From assembly GCF_023715895.1 (NCBI RefSeq), contig NZ_JAMBOO010000011.1:42554-106553 (forward strand): a stretch of 64,000 nucleotides of DNA. Direction: 5' to 3'. A model generated the notes under the pieces. That model saw nothing but the letters and a program-made list of their open reading frames with translations. It ran no database searches and was not told the DNA's origin. Positions 36,648 through 45,972 of this stretch are shown here, one piece after another. Made by a program: the position numbers and the translations under genes. Within the stretch, counting starts at the first letter, position 1. Each line of letters starts with the position of its first letter. The stretch is from Domibacillus indicus (GTDB lineage: Bacteria > Bacillota > Bacilli > Bacillales > Domibacillaceae).

Positions 36648-37087
36648 GACTCCTGTTCCTCCTCTGATGAGAGCTTTGTTAAAACAATTTGGTGCAGGCG
36701 CAGAAGATGGGAAATTTCCTCTTCTGGCAGCTCAAGAATATCATTTAATTTTTTGACGAGCTTCGATTCAGACGAAACGATTTGCTCGAACACGGCTTTT
36801 CCTTCTTCTGTTAAATCAATAAACACACTTCTTCGATCCTCCTGCGGAATGATCCTTTCAGCCAGCCCGTTGTGAACAAGCCGCTCAATCACACCGCTGA
36901 CCGTACTGTTTGTCAGCATCAGCCTTTCAGCTAATTCTCCCAGGCTTATATTTGGATTTAAATGAATGATATAAATGGCTTTCAGCTGCACAACCGTAAT
37001 GCCAAGCCGATCCGCGTCTTGCTTTATTAATTTATTGATCGCTTTATTGATCCTCCAAAAGGAAGCCAAAATTTCATTGTTCAACAC
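36644..37087 (-). CDS. MarR-family transcriptional regulator
   Basis: A 147-residue winged-helix regulator starting with GTG behind AAGGGGG. The recognition region is ISLGELAERLMLTNSTVSGVIERLVHNGLAERI (about 51-83) and the wing contains PQEDRRSVFIDLTEEG. The first gene of the efflux operon, it probably represses the operon through the 26-bp palindrome just downstream of its promoter and is released by toxic ligands. Confidence 0.93.
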   Translation of the reverse strand: MLNNEILASFWRINKAINKLIKQDADRLGITVVQLKAIYIIHLNPNISLGELAERLMLTNSTVSGVIERLVHNGLAERIIPQEDRRSVFIDLTEEGKAVFEQIVSSESKLVKKLNDILELPEEEISHLLRLHQIVLTKLSSEEEQES

Positions 37088-37129
37088 GCTGCTTATTCCC
37101 CCTTTCTTCTGTCTCTTTTATTTTCTACC

Positions 37130-37197
37130 GAAACATTTCGTATACGAAATGTTTCCTCACGAAGAAAAATTATAATCACCTGCAACGGCATTGTCAA
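37130..37197 (-). promoter_or_regulatory. Promoter and 26-bp palindromic operator of the MarR operon
   Basis: A full consensus promoter TTGACA (37197-37192), 17 nt, TATAAT (37174-37169) is followed by a perfect palindrome at 37155-37130 whose half is GAAACATTTCGTA. The operator covers about +7 to +32, so bound MarR should block elongation or open complex formation. Confidence 0.9.
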
Positions 37198-37274
37198 CTT
37201 AAAATACTTGAAAAAACAGCTTCCTCTTATCCTTTGCTCTTCGGCTGTTTTTAGCCCTTTTTTGCTGATGGCAA

Positions 37275-37316
37275 TAAAAAAGGCCCGGCGCAAGTGATGT
37301 TTACTTGCGCCGGACC
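37275..37316 (-). terminator. Terminator of the metallophore-type ABC operon
   Basis: GGTCCGGCGCAAGTAAA and CACTTGCGCCGGGCC pair on the minus strand and are followed by TTTTTTATT. Confidence 0.9.
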
Positions 37317-37330
37317 TTGGATCATGTTTT

Positions 37331-38092
37331 TTAAAAAATAGAAATCAGCTCTTTTGTATAAGAATGGCGTTCTTCCGCCCATAGCTGCTCCCGGCTGAAT
37401 TGGTCGACCAGTTTCCCTTCCTTCATGACTATGATGCGCTGGCTCATTTTTTGCACAGCGGCCAGGTCATGGGAGATAAATAAATAAGAAAGACCGAGTG
37501 TGCGCTGCAGCTCTGTTAATAAATCAAGAACAGCTCCCTGGGAAAGTACATCAAGGCTCGCCGTAGGCTCGTCTAACACAATCAGCTCTGGTTCAATGCT
37601 GATCGCCCGGGCGATTGTAACCCGCTGTTTTTGTCCACCGCTTAATTCATGAGGATACCGGTTTGCCAAATCCTCTGGCAATTCAACCGCCTCTAAAAGC
37701 TGTTTAACAAACGTTTTTTTGGACGTATACGAAAAGCGGGCAAGCTTTAACTCTTTCTTGTACTGTTCATACGGGTCAATGAGAGAATCCTTTACTTTCA
37801 GCTTTGGATTCAAAGCAGCCGACGGGTTTTGAAACACGATTTGCATTTGCTTTCGGTAAAGATACAATTGGCGTTCGGTGTGCCTTTCAATCGCTTCGCC
37901 TTTAAAACGAATAGAGCCGCTGTCAATCGACTCTATTCTCAGCAGGCACCTAGCCAATGTACTTTTGCCACAGCCGCTTTCCCCTACAAGCCCAAGACAT
38001 TCGCCTTTATCTAATTCAAAAGACACGTCATTTACAGCCGTTTTTCCTCTGCTGTATGATTTCGTCAATTGCTGTACGGCAAGAAGCTTCAT
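37331..38092 (-). CDS. Nickel/oligopeptide-type ABC transporter ATPase, second subunit
   Basis: A 253-residue ATPase of the DppF/NikE/CntF kind. Walker A is GESGCGKST (37-45), the Q-loop lies in VFQNPSAALNPKLKV, the signature is LSGGQKQRV (about 150-158), and Walker B is LIVLDEPTASLD. Last gene of a five-gene minus-strand operon, overlapping the other ATPase gene by 4 nt. The Zur boxes in front of the operon suggest zinc or a zinc-chelate as the cargo. Confidence 0.9.
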   Translation of the reverse strand: MKLLAVQQLTKSYSRGKTAVNDVSFELDKGECLGLVGESGCGKSTLARCLLRIESIDSGSIRFKGEAIERHTERQLYLYRKQMQIVFQNPSAALNPKLKVKDSLIDPYEQYKKELKLARFSYTSKKTFVKQLLEAVELPEDLANRYPHELSGGQKQRVTIARAISIEPELIVLDEPTASLDVLSQGAVLDLLTELQRTLGLSYLFISHDLAAVQKMSQRIIVMKEGKLVDQFSREQLWAEERHSYTKELISIF

Positions 38093-38889
38093 GCTTTCCC
38101 CTCCTCCTGTAAACCGGATGGCAGGCGGTGGTCAAGCACAGGCGCCGCCTTGATTAACTGCTTTGTATAAAGGTGCTGCGGATGATCAAGGATACGATGC
38201 TTTCCTCCTGATTCAATGATTTCGCCTTCCTTCATGACGGCAATCCGGTCCGCATAACGTCTTACATGGCGCCAGTCATGTGTAATAAACAAAATGGCAC
38301 AGCCGGTTTCCTGCTGCCTCCTGGCAAGCAGCTCTAAAATCTGATTCCCGGATACACTGTCGAGCGCGGTGGTGATTTCATCGGCAATCACCAAATCGGG
38401 AGCCAGCAAAAGAGCCATCGCAATCGACACGCGCTGCAGCTGGCCGCCGCTCAGCTGAAACGGATAGCGTCCGGCCAGCTCCTCACTTAAACCGACGGAT
38501 TGAAGTGCTTTCCCCACTCCAGCCATACGGGCTTGCGGCGAATGAATGCCATGGGCTTTTTGATATTCATCGAGGTGCTGGCCAATCGTGCGAAATGGTG
38601 TGAAGGAGCCCTGGTAATCTTGAAAAATATAAGACAGCTTCCGGCCGCGGACTGTCCGCATTTCTTTTTTGGACAGCTCCAGTACATTTTGTCCGTTGAA
38701 AAAAATGTTTCCTTCTACATTCAAGCCGGGGGCAAGCATTTGTCCAACAGCTTGTGACAGGATGCTTTTTCCGCTGCCGCTCTGCCCAACAAGAGCAAAC
38801 CATTCTCCTTTTTGAATCGCGAGGGAAACGTTTTGCACGAGCTTTTTCTGCCTGCTGCCAATCGTTACCTGCTCAACGGATAAAATCAT
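38089..38889 (-). CDS. Nickel/oligopeptide-type ABC transporter ATPase, first subunit
   Basis: A 266-residue ATPase of the DppD/NikD/CntD kind. Walker A is GQSGSGKS (35-42), the Q-loop lies in YIFQDYQGSFTPF, the signature is LSGGQLQRV, and Walker B is LVIADEITTALD. The C-terminal segment IIESGGKHRILDHPQHLYTKQLI is typical of the oligopeptide/nickel class. It overlaps neighbours on both sides by 4 nt. Confidence 0.9.
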   Translation of the reverse strand: MILSVEQVTIGSRQKKLVQNVSLAIQKGEWFALVGQSGSGKSILSQAVGQMLAPGLNVEGNIFFNGQNVLELSKKEMRTVRGRKLSYIFQDYQGSFTPFRTIGQHLDEYQKAHGIHSPQARMAGVGKALQSVGLSEELAGRYPFQLSGGQLQRVSIAMALLLAPDLVIADEITTALDSVSGNQILELLARRQQETGCAILFITHDWRHVRRYADRIAVMKEGEIIESGGKHRILDHPQHLYTKQLIKAAPVLDHRLPSGLQEEGKA

Positions 38890-39737
38890 GACTGCCCCTC
38901 CTTTTTTACATCAAAACGATCACGCAAATAATCACCCAGCATATTCGCCAGCAGTACAACAAGGACAATCGCAAGGCCCGGATAGATCATTAAAGCCGGC
39001 ATCGATTGAAAATACGGGCGTGCATCATTCAGCATAGCTCCCCATTCCGGCGTTGGCGGCTGGGCACCAAGACCGATATAAGATAAGGAAGAAATCAGCA
39101 AAATAATTTTGCCAAGGTCGAGGCTGGCCAGTACAAGCACGTTTCCTGCTATGTGCGGAAACAAATGTTTACACATAATTTTTCGTGCGGACAGCCCATT
39201 AATCCGGGCAATGAGTACGTATTCCTTTTGTGATTCAGATAAAACCGTGCTTCGAACAAGCCGGGCATAGCCGACCCATTTCACCATCACGATGGCGAGC
39301 ACAAGGTTGCCGATTCCCGGTCCAAGCAGCCCGCTCAACACGATCGCCACGATCGTGTCCGGAAAAGCTAAAAAACCATCGGCAATCCGCATAAAGACGC
39401 GGTCAACCCAGCCCCGCTTGAAGCCTGCAATCAATCCTAGCGGAATCCCGATGGCGAGAGCGGCAATCAGAGCTAAAAAGCTGGAGCCGATTGTTTGCTG
39501 CCCTCCTAAAAAAAGCCTTGTTAATACATCACGGCCAAGATGGTCGGTGCCGAGCGGATGCTCCAGGCTCATCCCCTGCAGCCGGCCGCTCATATTTGTC
39601 AAAGTCGGATCATGCCGCAAATAAAAGAAAGCATACAGGGTACCTGCCAGCACAGCAGCCAGGATCAAAAAAGCAGCGGCTCCCTGCCAATTTTGCTTTT
39701 TTCCTTTTGGCAGTTGTATAGAAAAACCTCTCATCAT
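38886..39737 (-). CDS. Nickel/oligopeptide-type ABC permease, DppC/NikC kind
   Basis: A 283-residue permease with about six helices. The start is taken at ATG 39737 (MMRGFSIQLPKG) behind AAAGGAACACACC; the frame stays open 21 codons upstream inside the previous gene. The N-terminal signature HPLGTDHLGRDVLTRLFLGG and the EAA-type loop ARINGLSARKIMCKHLFPHI are present. It pairs with the DppB-type permease, with a 4-nt overlap. Confidence 0.9.
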   Translation of the reverse strand: MMRGFSIQLPKGKKQNWQGAAAFLILAAVLAGTLYAFFYLRHDPTLTNMSGRLQGMSLEHPLGTDHLGRDVLTRLFLGGQQTIGSSFLALIAALAIGIPLGLIAGFKRGWVDRVFMRIADGFLAFPDTIVAIVLSGLLGPGIGNLVLAIVMVKWVGYARLVRSTVLSESQKEYVLIARINGLSARKIMCKHLFPHIAGNVLVLASLDLGKIILLISSLSYIGLGAQPPTPEWGAMLNDARPYFQSMPALMIYPGLAIVLVVLLANMLGDYLRDRFDVKKEGQS

Positions 39738-40678
39738 GGTGTGTTCCTTTCTTTTAATTTCATTTCCGGATTCAAATACCGATACGAGACATCCACGCAT
39801 GTATTCACCACAAACACGATGACGGCCATGACCAAAATGTATCCTTGTATAAGCGGGTAATCACGCTGGCGTATCGCATCAACGACCATTTTTCCAACAC
39901 CGGGATACGCAAACAACACTTCAATCACCACAACACCGCCAATTAAGCTGCCTAAACTAACGCCAAACACCGTAATAACAGGCGGAAGGCTGTGTCGCAG
40001 CGCATGAACGAAGAAAATGCGCCCTTCTGACAGCCCCCTCGCTCTTGCGGCACGGATAAACTCCTGACTAATCGAGTCAAGCAGGCTGGAGCGAAGCAGA
40101 CGGACGTACACACTTGAAATCGCCAGCCCAAGTGTGATCGACGGCAAAACCAATGACATAAACCCGTCTCTTCCCATCGTGGGCAGCCAATTCAACTGAA
40201 CACCAAACAAATGGATCAAAATCAAGCCAAGCCAAAAGCTCGGAATCGCCGCTCCGACAATAGATGTAACCCGGCTTATATGGTCGATCCAGCTATCCCG
40301 GTAAAGAGCTGACAGGGAGCCAAGCGGAATCGATACGATCAGCATCACGAACATGGATCCGGCTGCCAGCTCAAGAGTAGCAGGAAGGCTCATCGCAACC
40401 ATGTCTGCCACCGGCTGGCCAGTCACATAAGACTGTCCAAAATCAAGCTGAATAAAACGAAAAAGCCAAAGCCCGTATTGAACGAGCAGCGGCTTATTAA
40501 ACCCCATATCCTCCCGCAATGCTTCTACTTGTTCCTGGCTTACAGAAAGCTCATCCACATTCAAGATCGTTAACACGGGATCACCTGGTGCCAGACGAAC
40601 AAACAGAAAACTGATAAAAGTAATAAACAGCAGGAAAAGAGTTACTTCAAGAAATTTACGGACAAGAATCTGAAGCAT
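39734..40678 (-). CDS. Nickel/oligopeptide-type ABC permease, DppB/NikB kind
   Basis: A 314-residue permease with six helices. It shows the N-terminal LARKFLEV-like start (LVRKFLEVTLFLLFITFISFLFVRLAPGDPV), YGLWLFRFIQLDFGQSY, and the EAA-type loop AARARGLSEGRIFFVHALRHSLPPV. It directly follows the binding-protein gene (1-nt gap) and overlaps the second permease gene. Confidence 0.9.
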   Translation of the reverse strand: MLQILVRKFLEVTLFLLFITFISFLFVRLAPGDPVLTILNVDELSVSQEQVEALREDMGFNKPLLVQYGLWLFRFIQLDFGQSYVTGQPVADMVAMSLPATLELAAGSMFVMLIVSIPLGSLSALYRDSWIDHISRVTSIVGAAIPSFWLGLILIHLFGVQLNWLPTMGRDGFMSLVLPSITLGLAISSVYVRLLRSSLLDSISQEFIRAARARGLSEGRIFFVHALRHSLPPVITVFGVSLGSLIGGVVVIEVLFAYPGVGKMVVDAIRQRDYPLIQGYILVMAVIVFVVNTCVDVSYRYLNPEMKLKERNTP

Positions 40679-42250
40679 TTATTTCACATCCAATTGGTTC
40701 GTTATCATATAATACTCGCTCCGGGTTGTGACCCAGTTTTTCACTTTATCATCGTTATACGCGACAATCGTGGATGGGTGCAGCACAAAAGAATTGATCA
40801 CGTTCTCATGCACATAATCCGCCGCCTGCTCTGCCAGCACTGCACGTTTCTTCTGGCCGACTGTTTGATTAAGCTTGTCAATCATTTTTGTCAGTTTCGG
40901 TTCTTCTGCACCGCTGAAATTCAAAGCACCTTTCGGATGATACGTTGCGTTTAAATAATAGCCGGCATCGCCACGCGGCGCTGTTAAATTACTGTATGTC
41001 GCCAAATCCCAGTCACGGTTAGACGCCATATATTCTTCCGGAATTTCAATTTGCTTAATTTTTATGTCGATGCCAATTCGTTTCGCATCAGATTGAAACA
41101 CTTGTGCAATAAGCGGCAGGTCAGCTCTGGCGCTGTACGTGAGCAGCTCAAATTGAAGCGGCTTCCCATCCTTCTGCATCTTTCCATCCTTCAGTGTGTA
41201 GCCTGCTTTCTGCAAATATTGCACAGCCGCATCCGGACCGGATGGCGGGCTTTTCTCGTACGTTGGCGCAAATGGCAGGGAGGGCAAAAACGGCCCTTCT
41301 GCTGCTTCTCCGTATCCTAACAAAATCGTATCGACAATTTCCTGGCGGTCAATCAATGCATCAACCGCACGGCGTACATTGACATCTTTTAAACTTTCAC
41401 GCTGCATATTCATCGTCATTTGATGAACACGGAAGGTCTCCGTCGATTCTACTTTCATGCCGGGCTGTGCTTTCAATGCCTCCAGGCTCTCCACCTCCGG
41501 CCGGTAGACAATATCGACCTGCTCGGATTGCAGGGCCATGGAACGCGCATTGGCATCTTCGTTAAACGAGAATGTAACCGAGTCCAGCTTTGCAGCCCCG
41601 TCCCAGTAGCTATCATAGCGCTTAAGCTCAAGCCGGCTTCCCGGAACAAAGGACGTCAGAGTAAAAGGTCCCGTGCCGACCGGTTTATTGACGATATCTT
41701 TTTCCGACACATCAATGATGGATACATTTGGATTCACCAGTTCAGAAATAAATTCAGGAAATGGTTCTGTATTTGAAATGCGCAATGTATAGCCGTCTAC
41801 TTCCATTTTGTCGATCTTTAATGCATTTTGAACAGCTGTGCTTTCTGTCAGTGTCCGTTCTAGAGAAGCTTTTACTGCCTTCGCATCCATTTTCTTTCCG
41901 TTTTGAAAGGTGACATCTTCGCGCAGGTGAATCGTCCAATTTTGCCCGTCTGTACCTTCCCAGCTTTTTGCCAGCCATGGCGCGATCGTTAACTTCTCTT
42001 CATCAAGCCGGACAAGCGTTTCCGTTATACCGGCTCGCAGTGGAACGTAGCTTGAATCAACATGTGGATCTAAAGAATTGGTTGAGAAATTATAAAGAAA
42101 ATGAATGTGCTTGTCTTCGCTTGTTGAAGCCGTCGTACTCGATGAAGACTGTCCGCAGGCTCCCAATAAGCCAAGACAAGCTGCTGCTATCCCTATCTTC
42201 AACAAGCCTTTCCATAAAACACGCTTTCTCCTCACCTTTACTGTCTGCAC
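40679..42250 (-). CDS. Metal/metallophore-type ABC substrate-binding lipoprotein (NikA/CntA class)
   Basis: A 523-residue SBP_bac_5 lipoprotein. It starts with GTG behind AAGGGGGATG and has a signal with lipobox LGAC (anchor Cys about 32). Family hallmarks are LDPHVDSSYVPLRAGITETLVR, WTIHLREDVTFQNGKKMDAKAVKASLERTL and VGTGPFTLTSFVPGSRLELKRYDSYWDG. NikA/CntA proteins bind Ni or metal-opine complexes. Two Zur boxes overlap its promoter region, so zinc starvation is the expected signal. No opine or nicotianamine-like synthase genes are seen in the window. Confidence 0.88.
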   Translation of the reverse strand: MQTVKVRRKRVLWKGLLKIGIAAACLGLLGACGQSSSSTTASTSEDKHIHFLYNFSTNSLDPHVDSSYVPLRAGITETLVRLDEEKLTIAPWLAKSWEGTDGQNWTIHLREDVTFQNGKKMDAKAVKASLERTLTESTAVQNALKIDKMEVDGYTLRISNTEPFPEFISELVNPNVSIIDVSEKDIVNKPVGTGPFTLTSFVPGSRLELKRYDSYWDGAAKLDSVTFSFNEDANARSMALQSEQVDIVYRPEVESLEALKAQPGMKVESTETFRVHQMTMNMQRESLKDVNVRRAVDALIDRQEIVDTILLGYGEAAEGPFLPSLPFAPTYEKSPPSGPDAAVQYLQKAGYTLKDGKMQKDGKPLQFELLTYSARADLPLIAQVFQSDAKRIGIDIKIKQIEIPEEYMASNRDWDLATYSNLTAPRGDAGYYLNATYHPKGALNFSGAEEPKLTKMIDKLNQTVGQKKRAVLAEQAADYVHENVINSFVLHPSTIVAYNDDKVKNWVTTRSEYYMITNQLDVK

Positions 42251-42266
42251 CCAACATCCCCCTTAT

Positions 42267-42307
42267 TTCGTAATCATTACGTTTTAATATATCGTAATCA
42301 TTACGTT
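42267..42307. promoter_or_regulatory. Two Zur boxes in front of the ABC operon
   Basis: CGTAATCATTACG occurs twice, at 42269-42281 and 42293-42305, each in the context TCGTAATCATTACG with AT-rich flanks. This matches the B. subtilis Zur core TCGTAATNATTACGA. The centres are 24 bp apart, about two helical turns. Confidence 0.88.
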
Positions 42308-42570
42308 TTATCAATAGCAGCGGGCAAAAAAACAGCAAAGCAATCCTCTCTTTTCTTCGGCTGGGCGGCAGATAAAAGCAGGATCTTTGAAAAATTTTAC
42401 GAATAAAGGAAATTTACTTATACAATGAATCTAGCATTTGCATAAAATAATGAGACAGGGACAAAGGAGGATCAAGAACGAGTCTACTATTTTATTGATG
42501 TAAGCAGTAAGCAGAGAAATTTGATAGATGGAAATATCATAAATGATGTTTAAAGAGCTGATTCGTTTGT
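42308..42570. other. Intergenic region between the ABC operon and the broken ATP-grasp gene
   Basis: AT-rich sequence. A good ribosome binding site AAAGGAGG is present near 42463 without an open frame behind it, which fits decay of the plus-strand gene that follows. Nothing else was recognised. Confidence 0.5.
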
Positions 42571-43179
42571 ATGCAAACCATTATATTTTTAGGCAGTAAT
42601 AAGTCCGGTTCCAGCCGTGAGGCCTTAAAAGCAGCGAAAAGTCTGGGGTATTTTACTGTTTTACTGACGGATAGAGAAAAATGGATCAAGCAGCAGCGGA
42701 AAGAATTTACGGACGTACATCAAATGATTTAGATGAGCAGCTTAACGGACAAAAAAGCGATTTTTGAAGAAGTTTCCTGCTTAAAAAAGCAGGGAAAACA
42801 AATCAAGGCCTTTATGAGTTTTATTGATCCACTGGTAAGCCTTGCAGCCGATATTTCCTGGGAATTAAATCTCGCCGGGCTTTCGGTAGGGGCACTTTAT
42901 AATATAGAAGATAAAACAAGGTTTCGGGGATTATTAAAAGAAAACTAAGCCTCCCCTTTTTATGCTGTTTGTTCAATTGAAGAAAATGAGGACAATCTCA
43001 TTAAAAAATATAGTGTACACCTCCCTTTCATTATAAAATCTCCTGTATCTAATGGCTCTAAAGATGTTCTTCTCGTTCCTTCAAAGAAAAGGTTTAAAGA
43101 AGCGATCAGGCATTTCCAAGAACGCTTCTCTGGTGTGCTGGTCTTAATGGAAGAATACCTTGATGGTCTCAATATTTAA
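42571..43179 (+). pseudogene. Decayed ATP-grasp ligase gene
   Basis: One frame from ATG 42571 reads MQTIIFLGSNKSGSSREALKAAKSLGYFTVLLTDR, then a TAG at 42730. It goes on as AIFEEVSCLKKQGKQIKAFMSFIDP and LSVGALYNIEDKTRFRGLLKEN, then a TAA at 42946. It continues as ASPFYAVCSIEENED, LPFIIKSPVSNGSKDVLLV and FSGVLVLMEEYLDG, and ends in TAA at 43177. The order matches the preATP-grasp and ATP-grasp core of peptide-ligase-like enzymes, but about half of the usual ~400 residues are gone. The frame is conserved across both nonsense codons, so decay is recent, or the stops are sequencing errors. Confidence 0.8.
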
Positions 43180-43209
43180 TTCTTTCCTAACTTCTTTAAC
43201 AGCCACTTC

Positions 43210-43388
43210 AGCTAGTCTCATCTGTACAGCCTTCATTTTATTTCTGCTGGACAACTGACTCCCGTACCCATATAGAAAAACACCTTCAAGTTGGCTTTTC
43301 AGGTCATTACATACCCGTTTTTCAACTTAAAGGTGTTTTGTTCGTCTCAATTTATAAGGTATTCCCTAATTCAAAGTTTAATGCTTTT
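43210..43388. repeat. Dispersed repeat, copy A
   Basis: About 175 bp similar to 49262-49427 in the same orientation. The most conserved part reads GAAAAACACCTTCAAGTTGG ... ATTACATACCCGTTT ... CAACTTAAAGGTGTTTT and can fold into a stem (AAAACACCTT-C-AAGTTG with CAACTT-A-AAGGTGTTTT). It may be the end of a lost insertion sequence; no transposase is visible. The rest up to 43623 is AT-rich with no gene seen. Confidence 0.7.
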
Positions 43389-43623
43389 ACGAGGCTTAGC
43401 TGATTATTACCTAATGGATGTGGTGGCTGGATTTATAAGAGAGGTTAATATAAGTAAAAGTATATGTAGAAAAAAGCTCTAGATTCTAAAAATCCAGCCC
43501 TTTTCCAATACATATACTAACACTTATATTGTATTTAGATTTCTAATCCCAAATACGAATTCGTTTCATACATTTTTAATCTCTAACTATTTTCTGTTCT
43601 ATTTCCTGCGGGAAGATCAGAAA

Positions 43624-44979
43624 CTAAGTGAAAATCACCTGTACCCAATAGAATAACAAGAATAATGTGACGATCGTTGTCAAGGGTATAACAATCAATG
43701 ACACGCTTAAATAATCTTTCCAAGAAACATGAATTTTATTTTTCTTTAAAATATCCATCCAAATTAGGGAGGCGAGAGTTCCGATCGGCAATAACAAAGA
43801 GCCCATATCACTGCCAATAATGTTCGCAAGATAAATCGTCTTTAAAGTAATAGGGTCTATCCCCATTTCTGTTAAAGTAATGGTTCCAATCATTAAGGCA
43901 GGATGGTTATTGAAAAGATTGGATAAAATCGAGACTAATCCGCCCATCATAAGGCTCGCCTGGAGCAGTCCCTGGTTAACAATCGGTTCACATGCCCTTA
44001 CAAGTATGGCCGTTAATCCTGCATTGTGGAGCCCGTAAATAATGACATACATAGAGAAGGCAAAAAGTAAAATGTGCCATGGAGTCTTTTTTAAAATATC
44101 CAGCGGGTTTGTTCGCAAATGGTACCATCTCCATGCAAGCAAGAGGAAGGAGCCAAGCACTGCCACCAGCTCAATTGGAATGGACAGATAGGATGCCACA
44201 AAGAGCAGGCAGCGTACCACAAACACAAACAGTAAAACCTTTAACATAAATTTTGTGCGTTTATGTTTTGTTTCAACAGACAGTGTCCCTTTTAATGGAT
44301 GAAAATTTTTAGTGAAAAAGTTTTCTTCTATGTCCTGCAAAGAAGCAGGCAGCGTTTTGGGTAATTTCTTCTTCACTACAATAAACATTAAAGTTGACAT
44401 GAACAATAATCCAAGTGTTCCAGGCACAAACATCATGGCAGTATGCATATAAAGAGTCATATGGACAATTTCCAATGCAATTAAATTGACAATATTGCTT
44501 ACGCCAATCGGTGCACTAGAAGCGGTAGCGATCAGAGCGCCACTTAAGAGATATGGAAGCTGTTCAGATGGTTTTAGCTGAAGATTGTGAAGAAGTAAAA
44601 TTAAAATGGGTGTCGTAATTAAGATACTGCCATCATTGTTAAATAAAAGTGTCATCAAAAAACATAAAAGCTGAATGTACCAATAGAGACGATAGCCCGA
44701 ACCTTTAGCTAACTTTGCAAGCCGCGCAGCTGCCCAGTGAAAAAAACCGAAGCTTTCCAATACGACTGCCATGACGATCGTGGCTATAATCGTAATGGAT
44801 GCACCGCCTATCTTATCGATAATATCTATAATATCTCCATAAGATACGATCCCCGTCAGCAAAATAATCCCTGCCCCAATCGACGCCGGCCATGCTTCAT
44901 TAATCCCGCCTGGCCTTAAAAATATAACAAACATTGTCATGATAAAGATCAAAAAAGTCAATCCAATTTCAAAGCTCAT
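43624..44979 (-). CDS. ArsB/NhaD-superfamily membrane permease
   Basis: A 451-residue integral membrane protein with about 11-12 helices of the ion transporter superfamily. Typical motifs are AWPASIGAGIILLTG, LLFNNDGSILITTPILILLL and SNLFNNHPALMIGTITL near the C-terminus (the paired re-entrant NND/NNHP loops of ArsB-type pumps). It could export arsenite or antimonite or move another anion; no arsR or arsC is nearby, so the substrate is open. The closest remembered relative is B. subtilis YdfA. The start has AAGGGGAAGGG. Confidence 0.85.
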   Translation of the reverse strand: MSFEIGLTFLIFIMTMFVIFLRPGGINEAWPASIGAGIILLTGIVSYGDIIDIIDKIGGASITIIATIVMAVVLESFGFFHWAAARLAKLAKGSGYRLYWYIQLLCFLMTLLFNNDGSILITTPILILLLHNLQLKPSEQLPYLLSGALIATASSAPIGVSNIVNLIALEIVHMTLYMHTAMMFVPGTLGLLFMSTLMFIVVKKKLPKTLPASLQDIEENFFTKNFHPLKGTLSVETKHKRTKFMLKVLLFVFVVRCLLFVASYLSIPIELVAVLGSFLLLAWRWYHLRTNPLDILKKTPWHILLFAFSMYVIIYGLHNAGLTAILVRACEPIVNQGLLQASLMMGGLVSILSNLFNNHPALMIGTITLTEMGIDPITLKTIYLANIIGSDMGSLLLPIGTLASLIWMDILKKNKIHVSWKDYLSVSLIVIPLTTIVTLFLLFYWVQVIFT

Positions 44980-45474
44980 TCGTCCCTTCCCCTTTTTGAA
45001 AAGTCGTCAATTAGAGTCCCTTCTTCTCCGTTTTATTACATTTATATTCACCTCTATTAAAAAGCAACTGTACAACCACCTAGTCTTTAAACTTATGCCG
45101 AAACAATTCTTAAACTTCTAGACATGAAAGACCCTGGATGGTCTATATACTTATCCAGACAAAAAATAAAGGTGGCGTACACTTGATCTAAAAAAGATGG
45201 GAATCCGGACATTTACGTTTCATTTCAACAAAGGCTTCTTTCTTCGACCGACTATGGAAGAAAGGCTATGCAGCTTTTATCAATACCTATTTAACATTAT
45301 GGCTGAGATGCATAATTCTTTTAGCTATATGGGTCTGTTCTTAGAATGGATGAATCTCATTGAGAAAAATGCTTGCATAAAAGTCTACTACTTGATTATT
45401 TAACTACTTATCTTTGTTTTTCTGTTACTTCAATTGCTCTTGCTAAAGAAAGAATATACTTCTGTATCGTTTGC

Positions 45475-45672
45475 TTAATTTTTATTTTCACATTTGAGAT
45501 AATTTCCATCCAGAGGGCGAATTCCATTTATTAAGACAGGATCTTTCTCTCCCTCGTCTGCTGTCTCTCCTGTTACTATGCAATTCTCCCTGGTGTCAAA
45601 CAGAGCTAGTAGTGGAGTCGATTTGAGTGCACAGAGCTTACAACATAAGTATAAATTTAACGGTTCTTCCAC
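45475..45672 (-). CDS. Possible small Cys-rich protein
   Basis: A 65-residue frame, EEPLNLYLCCKLCALKSTPLLALFDTRENCIVTGETADEG...YLKCENKN, with a CxxC pair and two further cysteines, which could be a zinc knuckle. It would start with GTG behind only GGAAG at 6 nt, and an in-frame TGA lies shortly upstream, so it may be a remnant of a longer gene. No family was recognised. Confidence 0.3.
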   Translation of the reverse strand: MEEPLNLYLCCKLCALKSTPLLALFDTRENCIVTGETADEGEKDPVLINGIRPLDGNYLKCENKN

Positions 45673-45928
45673 CTGAAACTTCCGTTTTCATTCATTGGCC
45701 CCTTCTGAATCATTGTATGGCGTTTTTTGAAATGGAAATCGGAATCGAGGCTGAATAAACGAGCCCCTGTTCACTTAGAATGTAGATTCTCGACACAGTG
45801 AATCTACACTGCAGACCGACTTTAACTGTGCGGGGCCGTAAGTATGCCGATGTTGTTCAAAAATACGAATAATGACGCTCGTTACATCATGTTTAATCTG
45901 GTTCTTTTCAGTCATCGGGTAAATAACT

Positions 45929-45972
45929 TAAAAGCCAAGGGGAAAAGCATATTCCTTTTCCCCTTGGCTTTT
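45929..45972. terminator. Strong bidirectional hairpin in a gene-poor region
   Basis: AAAAGCCAAGGGGAAAAG and CTTTTCCCCTTGGCTTTT form an 18-bp perfect stem around CATATTC. There is no adjacent intact gene; it probably belonged to a lost one. Confidence 0.6.

Noticed and set aside
37331..42250. Reading the ABC operon as an oligopeptide (Opp) system
   Set aside because: The binding protein and the Zur boxes fit metal or metallophore uptake better, although peptide transport cannot be excluded from sequence alone.
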